This document shows, piece by piece, positions 17,644-27,021 of a stretch of 64,000 bases of DNA. The notes beneath the pieces were generated by a model. It was not told where the DNA came from, ran no database searches, and worked only from the letters and a program-made list of their open reading frames with translations. Within the stretch, counting starts at the first letter, position 1. Each line of letters starts with the position of its first letter. The stretch is from Candidatus Poribacteria bacterium (lineage in GTDB: Bacteria > Poribacteria > WGA-4E > WGA-3G). Location: NCBI GenBank assembly GCA_958295945.1, contig OY282386.1, forward strand, positions 806,001-870,000, written 5' to 3'. Position numbers and translations under genes: made by a program.

Positions 17644-18733
17644 CAGAACTTACGCATTTTTAAAAATTATTGAAGGATTAGAGAGTTGAAATCGCATATA
17701 ATCATCCAATAAACTTTGTTTTAGTTCATAAATTGTTGGACCATGTTTGCGCGCAACACGTTTCAAACAGACCCGGACTTGAAAACAACAAGCAATATGA
17801 TTTCTTTGGGCACGCAACTTGCGGCATTGACATTTACCAATACCGGTGACTTGTTTGATCTCACGATGAAGTTGTTCAATCTTCCAACGCACGCGACATT
17901 CTTGGCGTGTCGCATCCGCATCCGATTGAGATAAATCGTTTGTCGCAATATATTCCGTGCGTCCGTTAGAGGAGACTAACCGGAACAACTTCACTTGATG
18001 CCCTTTTGGAAACTTCTTGATGTGCACGTGCTTTCCGTGTTGCGTTTCTGTCTGTGTCCAAGATAACTTTTGGACTTGTTGGTGTGGTTCAACGCCGTCC
18101 GTATCGTTTACAAGACGATTGCGTTTCAGTGGCACATAATAAATCTTAGAAAGTTTTTCAATCGCTTTCATGACTTGCATGGATGCATACCAACTATCCA
18201 TTAGCACCGTCCGAAACGGGAGTTGTTTTTTGAAGACCGCGTTTTGCAGCATGTCTAATAAATGGTCTATTTTGGTTTTTCCATCATGGTCTTTGTCGTA
18301 AATGCGATAATCAATGATCCAATACTCTTGCGTCTTTGGGTTGACATAGAGACACGTTACAATACCGATGCCATCAACGACTTTTTTGTCGCTACCACTC
18401 CACTGAGGACGGAGAGCTTCAATCTTTTTCGCATGCGGTTTAGGTAGCACAACATCATCAAAAGCAATGTGCCCTTGATCATCAAACTCAATGTCATCCT
18501 GGACAGACTGCCAGAGTTCGCTTGATGGAATGTTCTCATTTCTCAAAAAACGATTGAGTTGATCATGGCTCCATTTCTCAGACTGATCACCAAAGTACGT
18601 TTGCGTCCAGTTCGTAAAACTTGATAACAAAAATTGACAATAATCGGAAAATAGGTTTACCTTCTTTTTAGATTGTGTCCATGTAGTCATAATAGAATAT
18701 TGGACACCATTTTATAAAAATGCGTAAGTCCTG
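17644..18733 (-). mobile_element. IS701-type insertion sequence, copy 2
   Basis: A second 1090-bp copy of the element at 318-1407, with the same inverted ends. It is flanked by a perfect 5-bp direct repeat TCCTT (17639-17643 and 18734-18738), which gives the exact insertion point in the aldo/keto reductase gene and fixes the element's limits. Confidence 0.97.
17650..18690 (-). CDS. IS701-type DDE transposase (copy 2)
   Basis: A 346-aa transposase differing from the copy at 324-1364 in about four residues. It keeps all three catalytic regions (FDDVVLPKPHAKK, VLMDSWYAS, EQLHREIKQ) and ends inside the inverted repeat. It is intact and probably functional. Confidence 0.9.
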   Translation of the reverse strand: MTTWTQSKKKVNLFSDYCQFLLSSFTNWTQTYFGDQSEKWSHDQLNRFLRNENIPSSELWQSVQDDIEFDDQGHIAFDDVVLPKPHAKKIEALRPQWSGSDKKVVDGIGIVTCLYVNPKTQEYWIIDYRIYDKDHDGKTKIDHLLDMLQNAVFKKQLPFRTVLMDSWYASMQVMKAIEKLSKIYYVPLKRNRLVNDTDGVEPHQQVQKLSWTQTETQHGKHVHIKKFPKGHQVKLFRLVSSNGRTEYIATNDLSQSDADATRQECRVRWKIEQLHREIKQVTGIGKCQCRKLRAQRNHIACCFQVRVCLKRVARKHGPTIYELKQSLLDDYMRFQLSNPSIIFKNA

Positions 18734-19336
18734 TCCTTTATTTTCACAAAGCGGTACCAATTCTTGTTCTATGTCACGCACAACAAGATTATACAATGGT
18801 TGATAACAAGAAAACCTTGTTAGGTTATGTAAATCACTTAGCCACAAAGCATCGGATAACCGCCATGCTTGGTAGTTGCTGCAAGCTGTGTAACGGACTT
18901 TCCCTTTATGAACAAGGTCATCTAAAGCGCGGAGCATCTCTTCTAATGGTGTTTGTGTGTCAACGTGGTGGATATAATAGATGTCTACATAATCCATCTG
19001 TAGTCGTTTAAGACTGTCGTCTATTGCTTGCATGATGTGCACACGAGACATACCAGAATCATTTGGACCTGGACCCATCGGATTGAAGAACTTGGTTGCA
19101 ACAACTGCATCACGTCGTCTACCTTTGAGAGCTTTTCCGAGTATTGTTTCAGATTCTCCTTCTCCATAAGAATTTGCAGTATCAAAGAAGTTGACACCCG
19201 CATCCAAAGCGAGATGCACCATACGTGTGGATTCCGTTTCATCTGCTCCGTGTCCGAAGGTCATAGTACCCAGACAGAGTTCAGATACTCTTAAACCACT
19301 ATTCCCTAATCTTCTGTATTCCACTTTTCCTCCGAT

Positions 19337-21076
19337 CTACAAACTGCGTAAGGGTTTTGCTTTGTTAGCAACTTCTAAGATTGCATCAAGAACTTCTGTA
19401 ACTTCTGCTTCTATTTGATCTACTGGAACATATTGGACTAAAGTATGGTAATTGGTCTTTTGCATAAGATTGGGTAAATTTAGTTTTTTGAAAAATAAGC
19501 CAAATAACGGATCTAAGAATTCAGTGCTTACCTTTGTATCTGATGACCATGGTGATTCTTGTCCGAGAGTTTCACGTGCTTTTTCTATTTCTGTTATACA
19601 TTCTTCCATTATAGATATACAAGGTTGTGAGAATAAATGTCCACCTACATGTTCTGCACCTTCGTTGTGTGCCCAGTCAATTAGCAGCTGTTTGTTAAAA
19701 ACAATATAATTCTCAATTTCGCGACGTTTCCATATATGCTCTATTAGTTCTGGTTGCATGACATATTCTGTTGATATTCGATCAAAAAGACAGAAACCGA
19801 CCAAATCCGGTTTTGCCTCGTATAAACCGTAAAAATGTTCGCGGGCTTTCTGTGGTTGGTTACCAACATACCAAACGTAGACATCATCTAATATACTTTG
19901 AACATCGTGCCCTATTTTCTCAGCAAATGCCTTTAAGATTGCAAGATCAGTTGCACCTTCAAGAAAAAGAACCCACCCCTTTTGTTCAGCTTGATAATAT
20001 TGTTCAAAACCTATCACTCGCAGAGATTTCTGTAGTTGGCTTCCTCTGTCATCGATTCGATGTGGTGTGCCAAGAAATGCAATAACAACATCACGTTCTG
20101 CTGCTTCATTGAGAATTACTTCGGAATGACTGGCAGCTATGATTTGACTTCCATGTTTTCGTGCTAAATCAGTTAAAACTTGATATATCTGCCGTTGACG
20201 CAGTATTTCAAGGTGTGCGTCCGGTTCATCAAGTAGAAGGATTGCACTCGGATGCGCTGCAATATAGACGAGAAGTAATAACGTCTGTTGTAATCCCCGT
20301 CCTGATGAAGACAGGTCAAGAGTGGTGCCAGATTCATCGTGATAGGTCATTGTTATTTCACCGCGTTCGGTAATATAAACAGGTTTATCAAGTTGTACAC
20401 CGAATAACGTAGATATCTTCTCACATATTATTTCCCATTTACTTTTATCTGAATCCTCTGATACTTGATAGCAGAGATTTCGTAATACCTCTGCTGTGCG
20501 CCCTTCTCCTATTCGGACATTGACAGCACCTTGATCAAGTCGTGTTTCATTAGATGCGAGACCAGACATTGGAGGCAGAAATGCAACAGAAAAACGACCT
20601 GCTTCATCAGGTACAGACATCTGTCCTATTACTTCATTATTCGCATCAATTTTTCTTAAGGGGCGGCAGTAAAACGATTCTTCATTTGCAAAATCAAACT
20701 CTAGACCACATTCCCATGTAATTCCATTTGTAACACCTTCAACGATGATATCTATACGAATGTTCTGCGTTTGCGGTTTGCGATTGATTCTCTGGACATC
20801 CCTAACTTGCAAATTTCTCCACAACAATTTTGCACTTGGTACTGGTATAGAGATTAAATCACGTCGGTTGATAGCGACACCAGAACGTTTTTCAGGATTA
20901 GTTTTACCTTTACGTTTTTCGTTCCAACGTTTGAGACCTATTTCCCACAATGCAAGTGCTTGTAAAGCTGTTGTCTTGCCCGAGTTATTAGGACCAATAA
21001 AAACAACTGGATTGCCCAACTCTATCTCAACATCATCAAAATATTTGAAATTACGACAGATCAATTTTGTTAACAT
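19337..21076 (-). CDS. OLD-like AAA ATPase with TOPRIM-like C-terminal region
   Basis: A 579-aa protein. The ABC/RecF-type ATPase core includes Walker A GPNNSGKTT (28-36), a signature LSSSGRGLQQ (255-264), Walker B AILLLDEPDAHLE (278-290) and the H-loop His in AASHS (about 317). C-terminal to this, WVLFLEGATDLAIL (368-381) matches the first acidic motif of TOPRIM domains. The later Asp-x-Asp is not canonical (FCLFDRIS), so nuclease activity is uncertain. Such single-gene OLD-like ATPases are often linked to phage defence. No partner gene is adjacent, and the neighbour downstream is the IS-damaged reductase. Confidence 0.75.
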   Translation of the reverse strand: MLTKLICRNFKYFDDVEIELGNPVVFIGPNNSGKTTALQALALWEIGLKRWNEKRKGKTNPEKRSGVAINRRDLISIPVPSAKLLWRNLQVRDVQRINRKPQTQNIRIDIIVEGVTNGITWECGLEFDFANEESFYCRPLRKIDANNEVIGQMSVPDEAGRFSVAFLPPMSGLASNETRLDQGAVNVRIGEGRTAEVLRNLCYQVSEDSDKSKWEIICEKISTLFGVQLDKPVYITERGEITMTYHDESGTTLDLSSSGRGLQQTLLLLVYIAAHPSAILLLDEPDAHLEILRQRQIYQVLTDLARKHGSQIIAASHSEVILNEAAERDVVIAFLGTPHRIDDRGSQLQKSLRVIGFEQYYQAEQKGWVLFLEGATDLAILKAFAEKIGHDVQSILDDVYVWYVGNQPQKAREHFYGLYEAKPDLVGFCLFDRISTEYVMQPELIEHIWKRREIENYIVFNKQLLIDWAHNEGAEHVGGHLFSQPCISIMEECITEIEKARETLGQESPWSSDTKVSTEFLDPLFGLFFKKLNLPNLMQKTNYHTLVQYVPVDQIEAEVTEVLDAILEVANKAKPLRSL

Positions 21077-21094
21077 CTTTACTCCAAAAGGACA

Positions 21095-22141
21095 TCACTG
21101 AATCGGAACAGTATCACCATCAGAACGCAATCCTGCCTCATAAACTTTCATAACTTCTAACGCAAACTCAAGCGATCCTTTAACTGCGGGTTTTCCCTCC
21201 AGTATACAATCACAGAAATATCGCATCTCTTGATAGAAACCTTGAATAAAGAGTCCTTTATTTTCAAGTGTGCCAAGACTGTTCTGTGGTTCCCAGACAA
21301 TTGCCCCACTGTCAAAACCTTCTGCCACGAAACTTGTACTTCCGGTGTAATCGAATCGCATACCGCGTTGGAGAATAACCTGTGTTCCGTTGTGAATTTC
21401 GGCGTGACAACCATCACCGAAAAATTGGTAAAGTTCGGAGGGTTGTCCGTGTCTTGCCCCATCTGCAAGATGGAAATTTCCGATTGCACCGCTGGCAAAA
21501 CGTAGAACACAAACGCCACCACCGCGTTCACCACGATGTACGGTGACTGCTGAAACCTTCCCGCCGACTGACAATAACAGTGACAACGGATGAACTCCAT
21601 TCTGAAGCCAATTGGTATGTTCACCTTCACGAAGAATTCGTTCACCATCACGCGGAATTGTCATTGGGTAGATACCCAATAATGTTCGTAACGGACCGTA
21701 GTCATCTGAATCAAAGATTTCAATAATTTTCTGAGTTGCAGGCATGAACGCTTTCTTGAATCCGACAACGGCAACGCGGTCTTTTCGGTGCTGGATCATC
21801 TTCTCAACTTCACGAGCAAACATCCCTGGTGGTTTTTCTAACCAAACATGAACACCAGCATCTAATGCCTGACACGTCAGTTCAGGATGAAGGCGCGGTG
21901 GAACACACAGGAAAATTGCATCCAATTCCTCATTCCTGAACATCTCTGACATGTCGGCATAACACCGTGGTACACCATACTGTTCTGCAGTGATTTTGGC
22001 ACGATCAATGTTGACATCGCAAAACGCTTTCAAGCGGACTGGAAGAAAGGTCATTGTTGGTAGGACATTCCTATATCCGTGAGAACCAACACCAACGACT
22101 GCCACATTGAGTCTATTTTCAAAGTCTCTTTGGTAACTCAT
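21095..22141 (-). CDS. Gfo/Idh/MocA family oxidoreductase
   Basis: A 348-aa protein with the nucleotide-binding start [47 protein letters not shown] carrying the catalytic-type EKP, and a C-terminal alpha/beta domain ([20 protein letters not shown]). It lies 18 bp upstream of the ATPase gene on the same strand and 32 bp downstream of the S10 peptidase, so the three may be one transcript. The sugar substrate is unknown. Confidence 0.9.
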   Translation of the reverse strand: MSYQRDFENRLNVAVVGVGSHGYRNVLPTMTFLPVRLKAFCDVNIDRAKITAEQYGVPRCYADMSEMFRNEELDAIFLCVPPRLHPELTCQALDAGVHVWLEKPPGMFAREVEKMIQHRKDRVAVVGFKKAFMPATQKIIEIFDSDDYGPLRTLLGIYPMTIPRDGERILREGEHTNWLQNGVHPLSLLLSVGGKVSAVTVHRGERGGGVCVLRFASGAIGNFHLADGARHGQPSELYQFFGDGCHAEIHNGTQVILQRGMRFDYTGSTSFVAEGFDSGAIVWEPQNSLGTLENKGLFIQGFYQEMRYFCDCILEGKPAVKGSLEFALEVMKVYEAGLRSDGDTVPIQ

Positions 22142-22173
22142 ACCAACTTTGTAACTCTTATTGAATGTAAGTA

Positions 22174-23670
22174 CTAAATATCAGAGAGAACGTCATCAAG
22201 ATATGCGTCCATATCTTCTTTCATTTTTCTCAATTCATCCATGTCAATATACATCATGTGTCCCGCTTTATAATAGGACATTGTGATGTTATCCTGCAGT
22301 GACTTATCCAATCCCAGATGACTGAAAGTGTATTCTGTTGCTAAGAATGGAGTTGCGAGATCAAAATAACCGTTCGCTACATAAACTTTCAATGCAGGAT
22401 TAGTGGTCATTGCTTTACGGAGCGTATCTGCGACATTCACATACTCGTTTTGATGGCTGCCATAGTCCCACGGATGCACACGTCCACTCAGGATTTCATA
22501 GGGTAGGTCGCTTTCAAACGCCAGATCTCCACGAACATAATCGTTCAGAGTAGCAGTATATGCTCCTTGTATCACCGCGGAACTTGGGTCATATTCGTAG
22601 TTTTCACCAGCGGAGTCTCGGTCGATACCAGTGAAACGACTATCAAAACGTCCTACAGTTTTACCTTCATCTCGGAGCAATTCCTTACAGAATCTGTTTA
22701 TCTTGATTCGCAAATCGGTTTTTTCAATGTATTCGGTTGATAGACCAGTATACATCGCAAGTTTCTTTACAATCGTTTGCCTTCTGCGATCAGAGACGTT
22801 TGAGCCTTGCATCATTGCCACGCTATAATCTCCTAAAGCAAACTCTCGCACTTCATCCAAAATCTTTTCAAAACTATCTTCTGCTGAAGTTTCCAAACCT
22901 GTCAGTTTGTTATGGTGGAAGGCAGTAGCAGCATAAGTTGGTAGAAATAGAATGTAAGGTAAATCGTTACCCACTGCAAACCGAATTGTTTGAAAGTTCA
23001 GGACGACCGACACGAGCATAATACCGTTCAAGTAAGTCCCGTTTCTATCTTGTAGATAACCTGATAGACCGCAAGCACGTGTTGTGCCATAACTTTCACC
23101 GATGAGGAATTTTGGTGAACGCCAGCGTTGATATCGACCTAAGTAAAGTAGTATAAAGTTCCCAACAGATTCAATATCTTTTTGAAACCCGTGGAATTGC
23201 TTGGCTTCTTCACCCGGAACTGCGCGACTGAAACCAGTACTTACCGGATCAATAAAAACAAGATCGGTTTTATCCAAGATGGAAAATTCGTTGTTAGTCA
23301 ATTGATAAGGGGGTTGTGGTGGGTTACCATCAGCATCCGGTTGAACACGACGCGGTCCCAAAACACCTAAATGCAACCAAACCGATGACGACCCTGGACC
23401 ACCGTTAAATGAGAATGTCACAGGTCGTTTAGAAGCGTCTTCTACATCATCAAGAGTGTATGCAACAAAGAAAATAGAGGCTTTCGGTTTCTCACCCTCT
23501 TTGTCATCTTCAGCCTTTAAAACAAGTGTACCTGCAGTTGCAGTGTAATTGAGTTCTTTTCCATCAATTGTAACACTATGATGTGTTACAGATAGATTAT
23601 CTTCAGGAACAGATTTGTCTTTATCCTCAGATTTTTCTTCATCACTGTTTTTGTTTTCTTCTTTGCTCAT
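22174..23670 (-). CDS. S10-family serine carboxypeptidase-like protein
   Basis: A 498-aa alpha/beta hydrolase of peptidase family S10. The oxyanion motif FNGGPGSSS lies at 88-96. The catalytic triad is Ser193 (GESYGTTR), Asp437 ([10 protein letters not shown]) and His471 (AGHMMYID). Residues 1-28 are a highly charged Lys/Glu/Asp stretch without a signal peptide, so the enzyme seems cytoplasmic, unusual for the eukaryotic family but common for bacterial S10 homologues. It would remove C-terminal residues from peptides. It is divergent from the oxidoreductase at 23792. Confidence 0.9.
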   Translation of the reverse strand: MSKEENKNSDEEKSEDKDKSVPEDNLSVTHHSVTIDGKELNYTATAGTLVLKAEDDKEGEKPKASIFFVAYTLDDVEDASKRPVTFSFNGGPGSSSVWLHLGVLGPRRVQPDADGNPPQPPYQLTNNEFSILDKTDLVFIDPVSTGFSRAVPGEEAKQFHGFQKDIESVGNFILLYLGRYQRWRSPKFLIGESYGTTRACGLSGYLQDRNGTYLNGIMLVSVVLNFQTIRFAVGNDLPYILFLPTYAATAFHHNKLTGLETSAEDSFEKILDEVREFALGDYSVAMMQGSNVSDRRRQTIVKKLAMYTGLSTEYIEKTDLRIKINRFCKELLRDEGKTVGRFDSRFTGIDRDSAGENYEYDPSSAVIQGAYTATLNDYVRGDLAFESDLPYEILSGRVHPWDYGSHQNEYVNVADTLRKAMTTNPALKVYVANGYFDLATPFLATEYTFSHLGLDKSLQDNITMSYYKAGHMMYIDMDELRKMKEDMDAYLDDVLSDI

Positions 23671-23745
23671 AAATAAGTCCTTTTCTGTATAGATATATGA
23701 TGTTTCATTATAGCAGATTTTTCAGAACAGGTGTTAGAAATTTGT

Positions 23746-23773
23746 TTGATTCATAAGGTAAATGTGATACACT
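23746..23773 (+). promoter_or_regulatory. Sigma-70-like promoter candidate
   Basis: TTGATT (23746-23751) and TACACT (23768-23773) are separated by 16 bp, about 20 bp upstream of the AAGGAGGG ribosome-binding site of the oxidoreductase at 23792. It is the only such match in this divergent gap. Confidence 0.4.
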
Positions 23774-23791
23774 CTAAGAAAGGAGGGTATA

Positions 23792-24838
23792 ATGAATAAA
23801 CCGATACATTTAGGGTTAATAGGTTGTGGTGGTATAGTTCAGAAAACTCATGCACGAGCGTATCATTCACTTACAGAGACCGTCAAAATATCCGCTCTTG
23901 CAGATATAGTTTCTGAAAATCTACAGAAGGTTGGTGAGGAATTTGATGTTCCCGAAAAACATAGATATTCAGATTACCGTGATATGTTGGCAAATGCTGA
24001 AATTGATGCGGTAACAATTGCAACACCACATTCATTTCATGCAGAACAAGTTGCAGAATCGGCACAGGCAGGTGTAGCGATTATCTCCGAAAAACCGATG
24101 GCGACATCAATAGAAGAAGCAGACCAGATTATGGAAGCAGTTAATCAAAACAGTGTGCCATATACAATAGTTCATAACTATCTCTATACCGCTGGCATGC
24201 AAACTGCAATAGCGCAGCTACCTGAATTAGGAAGTACATATTATGGACGAAGCACTGGGATGGGATTGAGATCAACTGATTTCAACGCCAATCATCCAAA
24301 TCCAGCGTTTGCATGGCGAGCAAGTAAGTCAAAAGGTGGAGGGTGTATAAGCGATACCAGTTATCATGAAATCTATTCTGTTTGTACTTTGATTCAATCT
24401 CCTGTCCGTTATGTTGAGGCGCGTGTCCGTACAATGGTTCTGGACATTGATGTTGACGATTTTGCAATGCTTTTACTTGAACATGAAAATGGAGCAGTCA
24501 CCACTGTCTCTGGTGCTTGGAGTGTTCCTGCAACCGATTTCGGTTGGTGTGAAGTGCATGCAGAAAATGGTTCTCTGAGAGTTAAACACCGATACAATGT
24601 TCGAGAAGCACTACAAAAATATTCCAGAGCAGAAGGATGGAAACAAATTGAACTTACAGAACTTGATGATGAAGGATTGAAAGATTCAAGTGGGCATGCT
24701 GGATATTTTACCGCAACATTTAATGCACTTGCTGAAAACAATCCATTGCCAATAAGTGCAGAAAAGGCATACCAAAACCTTGCGATTATTGATGCAGCAA
24801 GACGTGCTACAAATGAACGTCGCGCAATTGAAATCTGA
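23792..24838 (+). CDS. Gfo/Idh/MocA family oxidoreductase
   Basis: A 348-aa protein. It shows the Rossmann start HLGLIGCGGIVQKTHARAY, the motif VAIISEKPMATSIEEAD containing the family Lys, and a C-terminal domain with GGGCISDTSYHEIYSV, where the His and Tyr likely contribute to the active site. A strong AAGGAGGG site precedes the ATG. It is monocistronic or at the head of the small membrane genes that follow 80 bp later. Confidence 0.9.
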   Translation: MNKPIHLGLIGCGGIVQKTHARAYHSLTETVKISALADIVSENLQKVGEEFDVPEKHRYSDYRDMLANAEIDAVTIATPHSFHAEQVAESAQAGVAIISEKPMATSIEEADQIMEAVNQNSVPYTIVHNYLYTAGMQTAIAQLPELGSTYYGRSTGMGLRSTDFNANHPNPAFAWRASKSKGGGCISDTSYHEIYSVCTLIQSPVRYVEARVRTMVLDIDVDDFAMLLLEHENGAVTTVSGAWSVPATDFGWCEVHAENGSLRVKHRYNVREALQKYSRAEGWKQIELTELDDEGLKDSSGHAGYFTATFNALAENNPLPISAEKAYQNLAIIDAARRATNERRAIEI

Positions 24839-24918
24839 TTGGAAGTAGGAATGAGATAAAATATATCCGTTTCATCAAATTATCGGAAATCTTTAATCAA
24901 ATACTCATGGAGAAAAAT

Positions 24919-25275
24919 ATGGATGTGAATACAGATCAGATACATAAGACTGCTGAACAAGATGCAGAAAACGATTCCAGCAAACTTCTATGGTTTTTTG
25001 TAGGTTTATTATTAAGTATTTTTGGCGTACTTGTCGCATATATCTATCAACAAGAACCACCCGCATCCCGTTTTCTTAATAAACCCCAGGATTGGACTGT
25101 GTTGTATTCAGATGCATACAAAGCAAAATTACGTAGTATTCAATTAAAATATTCACTTATCGGTTTCTTTATAACAGGTGTCTTGATAGTAATATACATT
25201 GCCTTGATGATATCACTATATTTCAGTATGTGGGACCAGTTTAGGTACAATGGTTATGAGATTGATAACAGATAA
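24919..25275 (+). CDS. Small two-helix membrane protein, paralogue 1
   Basis: About 118 aa of unknown function. An acidic N-terminus (AEQDAENDSSK) precedes transmembrane segment 1 (LLWFFVGLLLSIFGVLVAYIY). A conserved loop (Q-x-P-P-A-S-x-x-L-x-x-K-P-Q then SDAYKAKLRSIQLKYS) follows, then transmembrane segment 2 (LIGFFITGVLIVIYIALMISL). The ATG at 24919 is chosen because GGAG lies seven bases upstream. A related gene follows at 25407. Confidence 0.65.
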   Translation: MDVNTDQIHKTAEQDAENDSSKLLWFFVGLLLSIFGVLVAYIYQQEPPASRFLNKPQDWTVLYSDAYKAKLRSIQLKYSLIGFFITGVLIVIYIALMISLYFSMWDQFRYNGYEIDNR

Positions 25276-25406
25276 TTTGAAATTGCGATTTTTAGTTGAC
25301 GATATGCTATTGCATCAGGTAAACTTTCATGGAGGCATTGTGCCAAAATAGACCTAACAACACGATTATTTTATCTGTGTTATTACAATGACAAGGAGAA
25401 CAATTG

Positions 25407-25733
25407 ATGAATAATGAACAACATCAGGCAAGAATTGATGCTGAACAAGATGCTGAACTGGATGTTTCAAAAGCACTATGGATTGTAGTCGGATTTTTCA
25501 TTAATCTTGTAGGGATTTTAATCGCTTATATCTATCAACCCAATCCATCTGCGGCAAAACTAATTGATAAATCACAAGAATACGCAATGTTCTACACTGA
25601 GGCATATAAGGATAAGTCAAGGAGTATTCAACTTACTTATTCTGCCATTGGATTTGCTATAGGTGCTGGGATAGGTATTATTTTCTTCTTAGCAAGTATG
25701 GCTATGATTGGGAGTATCACGTCTAATTTCTAA
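25407..25733 (+). CDS. Small two-helix membrane protein, paralogue 2
   Basis: About 108 aa, clearly homologous to the preceding gene: acidic lead (DAEQDAELDVSKALW), transmembrane segment 1 (IVVGFFINLVGILIAYIYQ), the shared loop (NPSAAKLIDKSQE, then TEAYKDKSRSIQLTYS), and a Gly-rich second segment (AIGFAIGAGIGIIFFLASMA). The AAGGAGA ribosome-binding site is seven bases from ATG 25407. The function is unknown. The 230 bp that follow are AT-rich with nothing recognisable. Confidence 0.65.
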   Translation: MNNEQHQARIDAEQDAELDVSKALWIVVGFFINLVGILIAYIYQPNPSAAKLIDKSQEYAMFYTEAYKDKSRSIQLTYSAIGFAIGAGIGIIFFLASMAMIGSITSNF

Positions 25734-25968
25734 ATTGTCTTGTTTTGACTTATACACGTATTTAAAAATATCGTATAGAAGGTGATAAATTGAATGCTAC
25801 CGGTACGATTCAATTATTTGTGAGTATTCGCCCTTTTGCAGAATTAGTAGAATGAGTACTAAATTTCAAAGAAAATTCTGACTAAATACCACTAATTACT
25901 TACAATTCACAATTTACGAGTTTGATTTAAGAATATTCATAAATAATTACACCTACTTGGAGATAATA

Positions 25969-26953
25969 ATGTCCACCATACGGAGACTAAGCAAAACGGC
26001 ATTTTTTCTATTTATTCTGACGTGTGTCATTCCTATTTCAACATTCGCTCAACAGAAGTCTCAGATTGAAGGTGTTTCACCCACTCCTGAATTATTGGTC
26101 GTGGAGAATTCTGGTTTAGATGATGTTGATGCACAGAGTGCAGCTATGTTGATCATTGAAGAATTCAGAAAATTCAATATTTCTGTGAGAGATCCTGTCT
26201 TCAAAGAACCTAAAACTGGAAATTTTTACACAATATCTTTTCGACGCTTGGGAAAAAAGATATTGGTTCGTCTAAGTCAGAACATGTCTGGAACAATTGC
26301 TATTGAAAGACAGATATGGATTAACAATATTGAAGAGGATGATTAAAGCAGCCCCAAGATTGGTTGATGCGATAGTACACAACAAACCGTTATCTTCCAC
26401 AGCTGATATTGAGAAAGTTACTGGTCATGAAGCAACAGAATATGAAAAATTGGCAGGTGAATCCTTATGGAATGTGGGAATCTTTGGCACTTTTTTACCG
26501 GGAACAGAAGTTTTTGCGAAACCTGGTTGGGAAATTGGATGGGGCTATCAGACACCGAGATATGCTGTGGGAACTGAGTTTCGATTTAGCGGTGGAGCGA
26601 ATGATTCCGAAGATTATATGTTTGCCTTGTGGTCAATTGGTGGACGGTATTTCTTCAATAAAAAGAATATAACACCTTACGTCGGTGGTGGATTCTCTAT
26701 CATAGGGTTAAGCTATTATGATTACGACAACAACAATTATCACAGTTATTATGGGTCAAACGATGACAATGGTTTAGGTGCATATTTTGTTGGTGGAGTA
26801 GAAATGTTACGTCTTACCAAAAGTCGTCTAAAATTTGAAATGCGAGTGGATAGACCATTTTTTTCATTGTCAGATCAAGATATAATGCCTATTACCTTCG
26901 GAATCTTCTTTTCACAACACTATCTTCCTGGTGGCGGATGTAGTTTGTTTTGA
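25969..26953 (+). pseudogene. Exported beta-barrel-like protein gene with a frameshift
   Basis: The first frame (25969 to about 26330) encodes a signal peptide (TAFFLFILTCVIPISTFAQ) and an alpha/beta domain ending IWINNIEE. The second frame (from about 26335 to 26953) continues at once with MIKAAPRLVDAIVHNKPLS and an outer-membrane-barrel-like segment with alternating aromatic residues (GWEIGWGYQTPRYAVGTEFRF, ITPYVGGGFSIIG). It ends in a short Gly-Gly-Gly-Cys tail. Neither half makes sense alone, and the switch needs one base gained or lost near 26330-26345. This is either a real pseudogene or an assembly error. The family was not recognised. Confidence 0.6.
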
Positions 26954-27021
26954 TATATAGTCTCAACTTATAGATTTTGTCATCTTCTCGTTTCGAAAGT
27001 GTTTCTATGAGGAGCAATTAC

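Larger units (their letters stand above)
17210..19324 (-). pseudogene. Aldo/keto reductase gene interrupted by IS701 copy 2
   Basis: The 5' part (19324 down to 18734) encodes the reductase start MEYRRLGNSGLRVSELCLGTMTFG, the catalytic Asp/Tyr region (FFDTANSYGEGESE), Lys (VVATKF), His (YYIHHVD) and YNLVVRDIEQELVPLCENKG. The 3' part (17643 down to 17210) continues GLGIVVWSPLAGGFLSGKYK through SPAQVALRWTLQQ to the end. The break is the IS701 copy at 17644-18733, flanked by the 5-bp duplication TCCTT. Removing the element and one copy restores ENKGLGIVVWSP in frame. The insertion looks recent because the reading frame is otherwise undamaged. Confidence 0.95.

Noticed and set aside
21157-21651. 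A 164-aa minus-strand frame inside the oxidoreductase gene
   Set aside because: It lies entirely within the better-supported 348-aa oxidoreductase and shows no family features.
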